The notes beneath the pieces were generated by a model that saw nothing but the letters and a program-made list of their open reading frames with translations, was not told the DNA's origin and searched no databases. From Oryzias latipes (Eukaryota; Chordata; Actinopteri; Beloniformes; Adrianichthyidae): DNA of 64,000 bases. A program made the position numbers and the translations under genes. The stretch is from assembly GCF_002234675.1 (NCBI RefSeq), contig NC_019872.2:14071950-14135949 (forward strand), in the 5' to 3' direction. Below, piece after piece: positions 1-14,800 of this stretch (position 1 is the first letter of the stretch; the number at the start of each line of letters is the position of its first letter).

Positions 1-2300
<2,300 letters not shown>

Positions 2301-2930
2301 CCTGTCCGGTTATGTCCTGCAACGTTCAATATGAATGAAGTCAAGGGTGCACATAAAACGTTTATTATTTTTCCCCCCACAGTTTGAGTAAAGTTTGACT
2401 TGACTTTAAACTCTAAGGTCGTCCATTGATACAAACTGGGGTAGAACATACAACCCGCATCATCAGCACCAAACGTTCACACATTTTTTTAAATGACAGT
2501 AACTGAAAGTAAGTGAAAGGCTGTTGCTTTTTGGGGGATTTGAATCCTTTAAGAGACTAATGTTTTAGAGGAGAGATACCATGATTGACAGCGAAGCTGA
2601 TTTGTGCGTGTTTTAAGTCAGGTGACAAGCTAGCAGAGACTAGCTCTGCGTGACGATCAACTGTACACTTTACACTAAATTAACAAAGTGGCACGAAACA
2701 ACCCGACAAAGAAAATGTAATTTTTTTCCTGAAACTACTACTACTAAAACAAGAACCTCACCTTTTATGCTTTTGAACACAGGTTCGTCTCTGAAGAAGC
2801 TGGGGAGGAGCTTGTCTGGTCACCTGCCGAGCTCCGGGCTGTTTCGGTACGAAACTGACTCCATTGTGGGTCGAGGATGGGATCATGGGAAGTCGCGGAA
2901 GCCTTCTTTCTGAAACCAAAATGGCGTCTT
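2301..2930 (-). other. atp6v1a: atp6v1a 5' UTR and first intron
   Basis: The start-codon exon extends upstream to 2316, where an acceptor (TTGCAG on the minus strand) precedes 16 nt of 5' UTR. A plausible non-coding first exon lies at about 2824-2930 and ends at a GTGACC donor. This agrees with other vertebrate ATP6V1A genes, which have a non-coding first exon. The transcription start was not determined. Confidence 0.6.
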
Positions 2931-2990
2931 TCGTTCTACAGTTTCCAGTTCCGTGTTTTTTTTTGTTTTTTTTTTGCCCACCACTTTAAC
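2860..2990 (-). promoter_or_regulatory. Likely atp6v1a core promoter with YY1-type motif
   Basis: CCAAAATGGCG at 2916-2926 matches the YY1 consensus often found at housekeeping-gene start sites. It sits just upstream of the inferred non-coding first exon, in a locally more GC-balanced stretch. No TATA box is evident, as expected for a housekeeping gene. Position relative to the transcription start is inferred. Confidence 0.45.
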
Positions 2991-3484
2991 TGACGCACTA
3001 CCGCCCTCTGCTGGACAGAAGGCATAAGTTCATTGGGAAAAACAACCCCCCCTTTCTTGTCATTTCAGAGGTCGCCACAGCAAATAGCAAATAATCCACA
3101 AAAAAGGTAAACCAGCTGATTTTATAGAATCAAAGTTGAAAGAAGATTGTCAAACAAATTTTACTGTTGTATAAATATCGAAATCAAAAGCAAAATTTTC
3201 TGTTTCACACTTTACAAAATGTTTAATTTCTTGCAAATGAAGACATACAGGTAGAAATTGGGAACTTTCTTTTGAGGTTCTAATAAAATGTTATGTTCTG
3301 ACATTTTAAATATTCTGATTTGATATATTCCATTCTATACAGTGTAAAAATAAAAAAAGTCATGAATTAAGGTGCCTTTTTTAATGAACTGGTGTTTCAC
3401 ACAACCATGAAATAGGAGTTACCATTTCTAGTACAAGGAACCTGAAACCAAAGAAGCTGCAACATTCAATCGCTTCATGTATTA

Positions 3485-3804
3485 TTTATTCCTGGTTATT
3501 GACAGAATATCTCTTGTAGGGAAAGAGATCTTGTTGCTGGGACAGCTGCCTAAATGAGATGCAAGGTGACAAATAATTAAAATATTAGGCTTTACTAAAA
3601 ATAAAAGACAAATCATTAATCACAGACAACCAATACATTTAAATGTTTTCTATGTGAACACACTATGTATGAATGCTTCCTTTATTCCCAACAAATGTGA
3701 AAATGTGCAGCTTTATTATGTCCACTTCAAACATTTTCTAAAAGTGCAGCAGGATGTGGTTCACAGATTTGATTTTTCCACTCATTATTCCTCCACCAGG
3801 GGGA
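3485..3804 (-). other. wasf3: wasf3 3' UTR with candidate poly(A) signal
   Basis: After the TAA the minus strand reads into AT-rich non-coding sequence. An AATAAA (plus-strand TTTATT at about 3485-3490) is the first canonical signal downstream. The 3' end is inferred, and other signals further on are possible. Confidence 0.45.
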
Positions 3805-6800
3805 TTAGTCTGACCACTCATTTTCATCCAGGTCTGAATCCTCCTCGGAGTCACTGTATTCCACTGCAATGCGACGGGAAAGGATGGTTGCCACGTCGTT
3901 CCCTACTGGTTCCTGCTTGCTTTGCTGCTCTTGCTGCTCTTGAACTTTCTTCAGCTGGATGCCTGTAGAAGGTGCATGCATTGTGTTTGGTCAGACTCTT
4001 TATAAAGGTTTCAATACATGTACAACTGTACGAGTTTGCAGGGATTACAAACAGACGCTGTGTACAACTTTCCCATGAAGGGAGACTCACCAATGCGGAT
4101 GGCAGACAGTAGATCACTTCTGGCATCTCTCACAGGTTTAGTTTCTACCCCGCTGCCTTCAATGTGTCCGGGGAGGTGTGAGGGTGCAGCGGGGGATGGA
4201 AGAGATGGAGGTGGGGGAATGGGTGGGGGTACAGGTGGGAGTGGGCATCCTGGGCCTACAGGTAAAACTCCGTTATGAGGAGTTGGTGGTAGAGGAAAAC
4301 CAAAGGCTGTCTTTGCTGATGGGATGGGCAGGCCTGAGACAGGAATTGGAGCGATCGAGCTGTTTGACAGCAGAGGGAGTGAACGTTAGGCTGTGTACTC
4401 TGCAAATTTAAGTTTTCAACAACTAAACACGACATACTGGTACTCTGTGGGTGGACAAACGGAAGCCTCTATGTGGTCTGCGTAGGTTACTCTCTTGTAG
4501 TTGACATCAATGCAGTGGTATTCGTGCTCCACGGGCGGTGAGGGCTGTGCATTCCTGGATACGCCGTCATGGGACCTGTCACAGCTGGAAGGAACCTGTG
4601 CTGGTACTGGAGGTACTGGATATCCCAGGAGCTCAGGCCTGATGAAGCAATAACATAAGGAGCCTGATACAGACCCTTTCACAAACATATCTCCTTGTCA
4701 AAACAAAGAGCAGGTTTTGCTTTAAAAAATAATGCCATGTTGTGTCAGACGTGTCTACAAGTATTTTTGTTTGTGAGACACAAACCTGCCATCTGGGGAG
4801 AGGGAGCCCTCTGAGGAGGCCCCTCGCCGAAGGGTCTGCGGGTGTCGGTGGTCTGGGCGCAGTTCCTTATCAAAAGCCATGATGTTCCACTCTTGCCTAC
4901 GGTTACGAGCCTTTCTCACCTTCTTAATGTCACGTTGAAACGTGCTGCTCTCCACACATCTCTTCTGGTCCTGAACATAGGAGAATCATAAGGTAACAGC
5001 AGGTGAATGCATTCAGCAGTGTAAATCAGAGTGGCAGTTCTCACCCTTTGCCTCCGCCTTTCTTTCCTCTTGTCTTCTGTGTCTTGAAGCATTTTCTCCT
5101 TCCACAGGTCAAAAAAGTATGAAGGGTCTGAGTAGAACTTCATCGCATCGATGGAGTCTTCTCTGTTTAGGACGTGAAAACACAGGTTCTGATGTGACAA
5201 TGGCTTATTATGTAAACTTTAGAGATTTTTGGTATAAAACAATTGCATTATATCACAAAAACAGATTCTTAAATCAAAGTAAAGAAAAACCCTTGTTTCA
5301 AGAAAAGATGTCTTTCCAGAAAAATAATAGCAATTTTTTTTAAATAGCAAAATAATCTCAGTTTGAGAAAACATGTCTTACTGACAAGAATTTTATTTCT
5401 TAAAAGAAGAATTCTTTGTAGGATCATTTATCTACACCACTGGCAGACTTTTCTTTTTTTTTTTAGCACATTTTAAGAAAATCTGCCATTTTGACTTATT
5501 TTTAGGGGTCGTAGTGATTAATCGACTTACTTGACGAATCAATTTCTATTCCTAAATTCCAACCAGATCAATCTATCTTAGGCAAGTTGTTAATCAAATT
5601 GACGTGTACCACTAGAAAATTATTTCAAAATAAATAAATCGATTATTATCTATACTGGAAAATAACATTTGGATTGAGGTACTGTAGGTTTATAGTGTTT
5701 ACACTTGATTATCTTGCAAGAAATACAAGGAATCTGGAAAACTTCACCTGCACTGTTCAGTATCCAGGTATTTATCTCTGTGTTACACTGGTTGAATTTT
5801 TTGATAAAGATGTCCTGGATCCATTTTAGGTCAGGAATTGGGTGGTTCAATAAGGAATCAGTATTAACCATGAACCGAATCAGCAATCGCATGTTTTGCT
5901 ATGAATTGAATTTTTGCTAAAATGAATCGTTACAACCCTATTATTCCTAAAAGGCCTGTTTTTGCAGCGTACCTGTAGGAGGAGAGTGTGGTGAGAGGAG
6001 GAGGCCTGTCACAGCTGTTGTACATGTCGGCCACACAGCTGGGAGTGCTGCTTTTGGACAAAACCTGCTGGTTCTGAACTGCAGAGCTTCTGAATGCCTT
6101 CCTCATGTTTATGTCCTTCAGAGAAACTGAAACAGCAAGAAAGAGGAGTGAGGATTAAACGAAAGCAGGCTGGCCAGATGGGTCTTCCATCTAGCCAGCT
6201 TACCTTCTTCCACGCCTGAGTCCAGCTGGGTGACTTTGACGGCCAAACGATCGATGCGATCCTGAAGAGAGTTTGCACGCACATAAAAGGTGTTTGCTTC
6301 ATTAAAAAGCTCCCCAAAAACGTTTTCTGCCTGTTTACCTGCAAGCACAAGCAAAGAAAGGAAGGAAATGAATCCTTCACGGGAACAACAAAGACCCTGG
6401 CAGACAGATTTTCTTAAACAGTCTTTTTCCTGGCATGGACTGTTCTGTACATTTCTGGATTATTGCTCTGGATTACACACTAACATTAAGGGTTTGCTAC
6501 AAACGGGATAGAAGCTTAAATCCACTTAATGTGAAATCCGCCATTACTACTGCCTGCGTTTGTCTCTCTTGACCCTGCTGCTCTTCATCTTACTTGCAAT
6601 TCATTGGAAGCTTTACGGTCAGCTTTAAGCCTTTGTTACTTCACTAAATCCACCACACACGCACACACGTGGGGCAGATGCACCCTGCACATGTTGTTTT
6701 ATCACAAACTTACCTGTGTTAAATCTGCATCCTTCACAACAAAGCTTTTCTCATTTCTGAAAAACACAATTGTGAGCACTCCTAACATGAACACGCTCTT

Positions 6801-7424
6801 ATGTCAGCATGGTAAACTAAATCCCTTGTATTCCATGTTTTTTTTGTTGTTGTCTTTACTTACAAATATCTCACAGCTGTCACCTCATAAAGAGCTACAT
6901 ATGTGGGCCAAATCTGCCCCCTACAGTGCCAGTGCTGTAACTCACAGCTGCTGCCTTCAGGGAAACATCTGGGCCACATATCACTAATAACAGATAAGCA
7001 ACCCAAGTGAAATAAGGGGATTAGACCTAACAATTGTGTTATTTATGCTGCTTTCATGCTTCATTTTACTACCTCCTTTATTGAGGAGTAAATCACCCTT
7101 CCTGAAATGAGTAATTTAGCCCAACAACTTCTAACAACCATATCTAAAACGGTTAAAATAGAAACTAATCTATTATTTATGGAGTTGTGTGGGTTTAGTT
7201 ATGTAGCTTAAAATAACTATGATCACACCCTTGCAAATGACAATCAAAAAAAACTTTGCGGCTTGGTAATGCAGTGGATTTGAATTCTTACTCAGACTGC
7301 TGAGCTGGCGAATGATGGCCGACAGCGTGTTGTTGGTCACACATTCAAGCTCATTCCCGATCCTGCCCGGCACAGGGCCTTGGCACAGGTGCCGAGGCTC
7401 GATGTTCCTCCTGACCAAAGGCAT
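3805..7424 (-). CDS. wasf3: Actin-binding protein WASF3 (WAVE3), complete
   Basis: WAVE-family activator that links Rac signalling to Arp2/3-driven actin branching inside the WAVE regulatory complex. Eight coding exons on the minus strand: 7292-7424 (start codon 7422-7424), 6204-6338, 5973-6126, 5045-5162, 4786-4970, 4438-4638, 4091-4359 and 3805-3962 (TAA at 3805-3807). They total 1353 nt, 450 residues, with GT/AG signals and continuous phase. Order of parts: N-terminal WAVE homology domain beginning [14 protein letters not shown]; the conserved [20 protein letters not shown]; a basic stretch with [13 protein letters not shown] that is diagnostic for WASF3 over WASF1 and WASF2; a short proline-rich segment (about residues 310-370); a WH2 motif [13 protein letters not shown] (about 387-399); and a C-terminal acidic tail ending DENEWSD with the Arp2/3-contacting tryptophan. 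Human WASF3 is about 500 residues; the difference lies mainly in the middle and proline-rich region. The boundary at 4359 was chosen because the frame upstream has a stop. I did not decide between teleost a and b copies. Confidence 0.95.
5503..5940. mobile_element. hAT-like non-autonomous element, copy 1
   Basis: Lies in the wasf3 intron between 5162 and 5973. The ends are imperfect inverted repeats: TAGGGGTCGTAGTGATTAAT at the left and, reading inward from the right, TAGGGTTGTAACGATTCAT. The interior aligns over long stretches with 23976-24640, for example GGAAAATAACATTTGGATTG here against GGAAAATAGCATTTGGATTG there. No transposase is visible. End sequence and size suggest a hAT-type MITE. 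The target-site duplication is not clean. Confidence 0.65.
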
Positions 7425-8734
7425 CTCCCATCAGAAAGATGCCTTCTGCTGCAGAGCAGAGGATGCTGCAGCAGCCCAGCACACAATGCACCCTGCAGGG
7501 CAGTACAATCTGCATTTAAAGAAAAAAATAAAATAAAAAGAATGAATGGAATAAGTTCAAAGTTACACCAGCAGTGGGGGGATAGTGTATTTGACACACC
7601 TCAGTAAACAGGGGCTTATCTGACGAGAATTTGTTGAAAAAGAGGTGACCTCTCTCTTTTCATATTTTTCTATTATGATGATGCAAAAATAGAACAGATC
7701 ACAAAATAAAAATCAGTTTTCCTGCCATTCCTATTCCAATTTTATTTTCTGTGATGTTTTAAAAATGTCATGTATATAAATGGTTGTAAACTAATAAATT
7801 TATTATTTTTTTATTTGATTTCTTCAAGAAATGAGAACTTTAACAAAAAGTGTTCGGTTTGTACCTTAAATTAAGATTATTTTTCATCAACTTACTTAGA
7901 ATCCATTCTCATAGAAATTAGACAAAATCTGCAGCAATCTTAGCCAATTTTCTCTTCTTCTAAAAGATTTTTCCAGGACTGATTGTATCACCCAAAATGC
8001 TAACTGGTCACCAGTTTTTAAAAGCTAGTTAAAAGTAAGAAGTACTTTTTACTGTATTCTGTAAATGCAACAGAAGCAATTCAGTGTGGACTGAAAATCA
8101 AAATAAAAAATTTAATGCAATTTTCTTCATTATAGGTTTTACTGCAGAAAGTTGCCGATTGGTTTGAGATTTGGAGCAAATATAATCTCATTGACACAGT
8201 TTGTAAGTTTTGGTTTAATAATGCCGTCACTCTTTTGTTTTCTGGGCAGGTTGGTTGCGGTTTCTCCTGGAGGGTTCCACCCACTTACCTGTTTTTTTCT
8301 GTGGAGTGGTGCACAAATGCCTGCACTTTAAGCTGATTGTTTGACCCCTATTTACAGTAAGTGTCTCTGTTTTAGTCGTATTTACGTTGCTGCACTGTGG
8401 TCAGCGTTTGTTCTGCTGTTTTTTTTTTTTTTTATAGGTGCAGTATATTTATTTCCCACCTAGATTGGTGCTTAATTGTTATTAAAGTGTAAATTCTTAA
8501 CTAACCTTACTTGTTCTGTTCTGTGTTTTTTATTTTTTTTTTATATTTAACTTTTAATGCAGGCAAGACACATTAAGAAATTATGTTCAACTATGGCCTG
8601 GTCTCTGTAACAATTTAAAAATATAAAAAACATTTGTAAAGACTTTTTGACATTTTAAACATTTTCATTAGAATAGTTGGATTCTTGTTCAATGAGCAGA
8701 AAAAGCCAAATATTTCATACTTTAGTCTGGTCTG

Positions 8735-9035
8735 CTTCATCGGCTGGATTGCTCAGTTGATGAAGTGCAGGACTGGCACATAGGAAACCAGGGTTTGGTT
8801 CCCAGGGGCTTGATAAGCTTCCTCCTCGGGCAAGACCCTACGTACCCTTCGCCTTACTATGTAGCCAAAATGGGGCCCAAGTGTGAGACTCCCTGTGGTG
8901 GACCCCAGCTTGGATAAAAACACAGCGTTGTGTGTCAGGAAGGGCATCCGGCATAAAAATCTTTGCCAAATCATGCATGCAGATCAGTAAAAACTGATTG
9001 GCTGTGGTGACCCCTGAAGGGCTATGCTGAAAGGT
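8735..9035 (+). repeat. tRNA-derived SINE, family B copy 1
   Basis: The head looks like a degenerate tRNA with pol III A-box-like (GCTCAGTTGATGAAG) and B-box-like (GGGTTTGGTTCCC) elements. The body contains GTGTGTCAGGAAGGGCATCC, and the tail GGCTGTGGTGACCCCTGAAG resembles a LINE-derived SINE tail. An inverse partial copy is at 49295-49445. Confidence 0.65.
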
Positions 9036-9213
9036 GAACAACAGTCAAATTAGATTTTCTTTGACATTGAACACAACATACCACCAACAAATGTCATTGA
9101 ACTGCTATTTTGTGTTGTTTTCTGGAATTTTCATGATTTCTTTTTTCTGACAGAAAAATATTTATATTTATTATATTTGGTAAATATCGAATACTTATAG
9201 ATAGTGTTCTTCT

Positions 9214-9400
9214 ATCTTTGCCAAAGCCCCAAGGTTCTCCGCTGCTGAACACTGGTGCCAACCTTCCACCAGGGGCAAGGTGGGGCTAAGTGTCTTGCTC
9301 AAGAACACTTTGCCATACTGGCGGGCAAGGCAGGAATTGAACCTAGAATCAGAGGTCAACAGCCCCACTGCTGCACCAACACTGCACCACCTTTTATTTA
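9214..9400 (-). repeat. tRNA-derived SINE, family A (reverse copy)
   Basis: Read on the minus strand it has a head ending in the B-box-like GGTTCAATTCCTGCC, then GAGCAAGACACTTAGCCCCA and a run into GGAAGGTTGGCACCAGTG. This is the same architecture as 29155-29397 and 49075-49290. It lies between wasf3 and its likely promoter. Confidence 0.6.
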
Positions 9401-10089
9401 TCACATTTTTGTCATCAACAAATCTTCACATTCCTGCTGTGTTCTTTTTTTTGCCTTTCGCAATTTTGCCCCACAATACAATTCAGGTGCCAAACGAAGT
9501 GGACTTTCAGAGGAAGCTAAATCTATTGCAGAAAGCTAAATCAGACTCGCAAACTAATCTTGTTGCAACAAACATAATTGCTGAAAGAATTGGAGAGTTA
9601 TGATCTAATGGTCTACCAGTGCTTCAGTTGAAGAGGCGACATCCTCCGATAAATACATGACCCTCATCTGTGCAAATGTTACTGCTGTTTTCAAAAATTA
9701 AAGGACAAATCACGTTTGTTTTTAAATTGTTCATTTGCAGACAGTTTAAATCATAGAACTATTTACAGGTACCACATTTGTTCAACCTGATTTCATCAGT
9801 CATAGGTTACATAACAGCACTGCCTACCAACCTGTCCAGTGGATGTTCACAAAGGTATCTCTGTCCTGGGTTTACGCGCCCGTTGGTTTAGTTCCTAATA
9901 TAATGCCAGCAACCAAGAAAAGATCTCGTCAAAGTTAAGATGTGCCGTCCAACTTCAGCTGTTCCTTTGCTGCATTGTGCGTGGAGGTGAATGCAGTCAC
10001 CGTCCTCTCTGCAGAGCGTAATTCACTCTTAAAACAAATCCCTGGTCCAAATCACACCCTGAGCCATGAGGGGATTTGCTCCAGCAGAT

Positions 10090-10150
10090 TTACCCCTGTC
10101 ATCCAATCACAGACGGCAGAGCCCGCCCTTTGACTACCATTACTTTATTC
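10090..10150 (-). promoter_or_regulatory. Candidate wasf3 promoter (GC box plus CCAAT box)
   Basis: On the minus strand the run AAAGGGCGGGCTC (Sp1-type GC box) is followed by GTGATTGGATGAC (inverted CCAAT) at about 10099-10130. The wasf3 start codon lies 2.7 kb downstream, directly behind a good acceptor at about 7460, so at least one non-coding exon must exist upstream. This site would fit its start. The assignment is inference. Confidence 0.35.
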
Positions 10151-10629
10151 CAGGATGTGTAAAGCGGAAGTGGATATAATGTGCTGTTTTCAATGAACCT
10201 CGACTGGCAACACACAACCTCATTTAATAGATCAAATGAAAACACAATTTCAGGAGTTCTGCGATGACAAAGGTATAGAAAAAAAATTTGACATGTGCTT
10301 GAAAAGAACCTTTTAAACACAATCTCTTTGTTCCCTTGCACTCATTGCTCAACACATTTCAGATATTATATATTTGTTTTTACCTGCATTATAATAGATC
10401 ATATACATGATGTAAACATGAACATTAATCTCAGCTGAACAATTATCAATGCAGCGGGTGTGACCCCGGATTATTGAATGAACTCTCCCCCTCATGCAAA
10501 ATAACTCACACATTCACTTATATTGTTCCTTTCTCACAGATGGTTGATTCTGTGTTTTGGGGGAGGCGGGGGGCAAGTGTGTAACCCAAATATGGAAGCT
10601 TACCATGAATCTTTTATGCATTAGTCAGT

Positions 10630-10725
10630 TCTAGTTAATTCAATTTAACTTTATTTACATAGCCCAATATTACAACAATAGTCATCTAGATGGGCTTCAT
10701 CCCGGTACAAGTTAAAAAGAGAAAT
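10630..10725. repeat. Short fragment of a common fish interspersed repeat
   Basis: CAATTTAACTTTATTTACAT followed by AGCCCAATATTACAACAATA and a CATCTAGATGGGCTTCAT block resembles the widespread fish repeat end that reads, in general form, TTCAATTTTATTTATATAGCG. Only about 90 bp remain. Confidence 0.35.
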
Positions 10726-11340
10726 ATGATGCTACTTGCAAAATGACAAATAGACCAGGTTGACTTTCTTTCATCGTTGCATTATTGTCAATGTTACTTA
10801 ACTTACTTTAAGACCAAAATTAGCACCAAAAGTTAATTACATGTCTCATGCAATTTAAATTAATCACTTCTGAATAAAATTTCACCCCATACAATTTATT
10901 TGGAGATATTTAACATGTCTATCAGATTAAACGTTTTAATGGCCTTTTTTCCTGCTTTTGCTCTTATTGTTAATAAAATAATTTAATTTTGTTTGTCTTG
11001 GTCTTAGTAAATCTTGACATGATGCTAATTTGTTGTGTTGTTTTTTTGTGTAAATACAAAGATGCAAAAATACACAATATTTTTCGTTGTATTCAGTTCT
11101 CTTTAGGGTGGAATGGTGATTGACAAGACTGCTGGGTATATGCGGGGTGTCTTGGGCTGTTAGGAATGAGTAACACTCCTAACAGCTGATGCAAATTGAG
11201 TTCACATCCGTTTGCTTTGGTCTTCGTCTTTCTTGCAGAGGATTGATTTGTTTTCATCTATTGTTGAACAAAAGTATCTTTTTAGTAACTTAATTGTGCA
11301 ACTACCAAGTACTACAGTCTTGTCAGATGAATCTGAGAAA
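10726..11340. other. Intergenic, nothing recognised
   Basis: AT-rich sequence between the putative wasf3 promoter and the X-box of the next gene. No exon, RNA gene or clear repeat was seen. Confidence 0.4.
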
Positions 11341-11350
11341 CAACAGTTCA

Positions 11351-11364
11351 GTTACCATGACAAC
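11351..11364 (+). promoter_or_regulatory. RFX X-box-like site
   Basis: GTTACCATGACAAC agrees with the RFX consensus GTNRCC-N2-RGYAAC at 11 of 12 defined positions. It lies 519 bp before the start codon of the coiled-coil gene. RFX factors drive many ciliary genes, so this supports an axonemal role. A possible non-coding exon follows, ending at TTTGAG|GTAGG (donor at 11414). Confidence 0.5.
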
Positions 11365-11882
11365 ACTCTCAATTGTTGCCCCTCCATAAAGTTGAAGACT
11401 TGTAAGCTTTGAGGTAGGAATTTTCATCCTTAGCTGCTGTAACAAAATCAACATTGAGACAAAAAACATTGCAATAATGATTGCTCTATTTAAAAAATAT
11501 AGTATTATTTGTTAGGTTAGTAACGTTAGCACAATTTTTGACTTTGGAAACAAATTAGCCAGTGGCAGTTAACCATTTTAGCTCGAGTCTTGTAGGCGCT
11601 CATTTTCAGAAATATATTTTTAGTATAAATAATCGTGTTTTTAAATGATTATACTACACTTTGGTTCCTTTTTTTTATAAGTTTATATAAATATTTCCAA
11701 ATTAAAACAATTCATGTCAGCACTATACGTTTTTCTGGGAGAATTCTTTGGAATGTGATTAGATCAAAAATGTATTTGCATTTCAGTTGAGACTCTAAAA
11801 CGTTTGTGCTTCTGACTCAAAGAGAAAAACAGAACAAAAATCAACTTTAACTAAAAATGCTTTTTTTGCAAATAGAACAAAA

Positions 11883-14800
11883 ATGTCAAAAATACCAGCA
11901 CATAACCTGGCAGGAATGATGACAAAAAAGGAGGAAAAAGCGTGCACAACTGGAAACAAACAGCTGTCTGACAAAAAAGAAGTTTGTTCCAAGGTGAAGC
12001 AGTTTCTACTTGAAGAAGGTAAGAGGAAACTGAAGAAAGCAAAATCACAGCACTGTACAAATTGTGTTTGTCATGAAATCTGTTTGTCTGTTTTTAGAGG
12101 CCAGAGGCTCCAGAAGGAGGGAACTTTTACATAATGGCCAGATGATGACAGAGCTTGAGGTAAATAAACAGTTTATTCAAACAATCTTAGACATCTGCTA
12201 AATCTACACTTTTCATTCAAAGCATCAGCACAGAAAGCCCAGTTTTGCTGACGATGAAATCCAAATAATAATCAGTTTTGTTCTGAGAGTCAGTTATAAA
12301 TTAATTTAACATTTAAGATATTCCAAGTTAATTGATTGAGTTTATTCTACAAGGATCATGTGCATCAGTATTAATCAATAATGGAAACATGCTTTATCAC
12401 AGGATATAGCTCAAAGTAAAGGTCTAAATGCAGTTCCTCGTGTACAACAGCTTAAAACATACAGATAGAACCCAGTACATAAATGACATCAACATTTAAT
12501 AGGAGTTAAAGTTTGTCATATTAAGATAAATAGCTAAAACATCTTTTTACAATGAAGGCAAACACAAAAATATATATATTACATTTATTGAATTTCTTTT
12601 TAAGGTAGAGATCATAATTCCTTTTTTAACTTTGTGTTTTTGAGTTTAACTACTCTACATCTGCAGTCTCCCAACATACCATCAACCAATAAAACACACA
12701 TTCAAAACAATAAATGGCTAAATTAAAAGTAGATCAAACACAAAATTTAGTAAATATCTACAGAGATAAATTTTGAAAGTTTTGTGTTGGAATCTTTACG
12801 TATGAATCTCAATGTCAGACTTCATAATCCAACATCCTGACAACAATGACAAACACGTATTGGGGAGGTACTGTATCTCCAACTATGAAGGTTTATCTAC
12901 AATGCCTCCTTTAAGTTAGACTTTTCCTTTGAACGAAAGTTGATTTCCCTTTTCAACAACTGATTTTTGTTTTATTTCAGACCTGTGATTTTAATTTAAA
13001 TAGTTTTACTGTCCTCAGTTACAATGATGAATAAATTCACATCTTGGTTTTTTTAACTTCTTCTTAGCTGATTTGGCCTTATTTGCTTTTAGCACATGAC
13101 TTAATTGATGGATTTACATTCATGGTTCAAAGCCTACACATTTTGAAAAAAAACATGCTTTTGCTGGTGATGTTGCTTTTGCCATTTGATGGTCAAATGT
13201 ATTTTATTAATGATGATTTTTTGTCATTCTTCCATTTTTAGATGGTCATAGAGAAAAAAAATGCAGACATTAAGAAGCTCAATGAGAAAATTAAAAGGAA
13301 GCAAAGTGAAATGAGTCTGCTTCAGGATGTTAGCGACAAAGAAAAGAAGATCTCAGAGGAGTCTTCCACAGGGTTGAAACTGAATGCCATTCAGGCCAAA
13401 ACCATGTAAGAAGTAACAGCATTTAAAAAAAGACTTGAATGATTTAATGGTTTATTTAGTTGCATTAAATGTAATATTGTCTTGGTTGACAGTTTAGAAA
13501 ACAAAGCCAAACTCGAATGCCGGAACAGAGCTTTGAAGGGGGAACTTGTTAAAGAAATTAAGATATTACAAAGGTATGGTCTGTTAAGAAATTATGTTGT
13601 GATATACATTACAATGAGCTGGTATAAGGTCTATGTTCTTTACAGTGACGATGCAGGAAGTGAGGAACTTTTGAATAAATATAAGAGGTTTAGGAACCTG
13701 ATTTCCAGGCTTTCTTCTCGGGAATGCCAGGAAGCTCAACGAACAGAAAAAAAGGATGGTCAGAACTCTGAGCTTGAGAAAACATCGGTTTGTAAAAGTA
13801 AGTGTTGAAGTCTATAAGTGTCAGTTCTGAGCATGTTTATGTTTGCTGGAAGATGTACAAGTATAAGAACATTTATTTCTGTTTCAGATAAAAAAAAAAA
13901 AAATACAAAGCAAATAAAAAATCTGACAGGACTAATAACTTAGAAGCTCATATTTCTTTAACTGTAAAAGTGAGGCATTTCATGCAGATGTAAATAAATC
14001 AAAAGGAACTAAAGAAAAATTCAAAAACAAAAATTCAGCACAGGTGTGGAACAAAAATACACTAACAGTAACTCAAAGGATACAAGAAAAGTCTCCCAAG
14101 AAATTCACAGAACACTGCAACACTGCAGTACCAAAAAGTAACTTTTTCTTCATCATCATCATCAGCCTATCACGCCACTGCTGGCGGATGGCCTCCACAT
14201 CTTAATCCACTCATCACGGTTTTGGGCACTCTGGGTCAACGTGCTGCCTGCCTTCTGCTCGATGTCTTCTCTCCATCTTTTCTCCGGTCTTCCCCTTCCT
14301 CTCTTCCTGTCCCACGGAGTCCATTCTGTTGTTTTCTTAGCCCATTCGTGGTTCTTCATTCGGGCTACACGTCCTGCCCATTCAATCACTTTCTCGATGA
14401 CATCCTTCACCCCTGTTCTTGATCTTAAGTCTTCGTTTCTGACCTTATCTCTCCTCGTAACACCCAGCATTGATCGTTCCATGCTCCTCTGGGGGATTGC
14501 CAGTTTCTCTCTTTGGCGGTTGGTAAGTGACCATGTCTTAGCTCCATACGTCATTGATGGCAGTATGACAGTGTTCCAAAAAGTAACTTCTTAAATACTA
14601 AAAACTAATAGATAACTGCAAGCAGCTGTGACAGCCTTACTGAGTACTGGGGTTGTGCATCTTTCCCTCTCACTGGATTCGATATGCATCTGGATACAAG
14701 CTCCACAAATCCATAGAGATTCAACCAACTGAGTGACGATGCATTACAGTCTTTTTCCTAAATGAACAGAGAAACTTTTTTCCTTTTGGCACTTTTCATT

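Noticed and set aside
4018-4411. Gly/Val-rich plus-strand frames
   Set aside because: They are the antisense of the wasf3 proline-rich exon (4091-4359).
14241-14594. 117-codon plus-strand frame
   Set aside because: Antisense of the RTE-like reverse transcriptase remnant.
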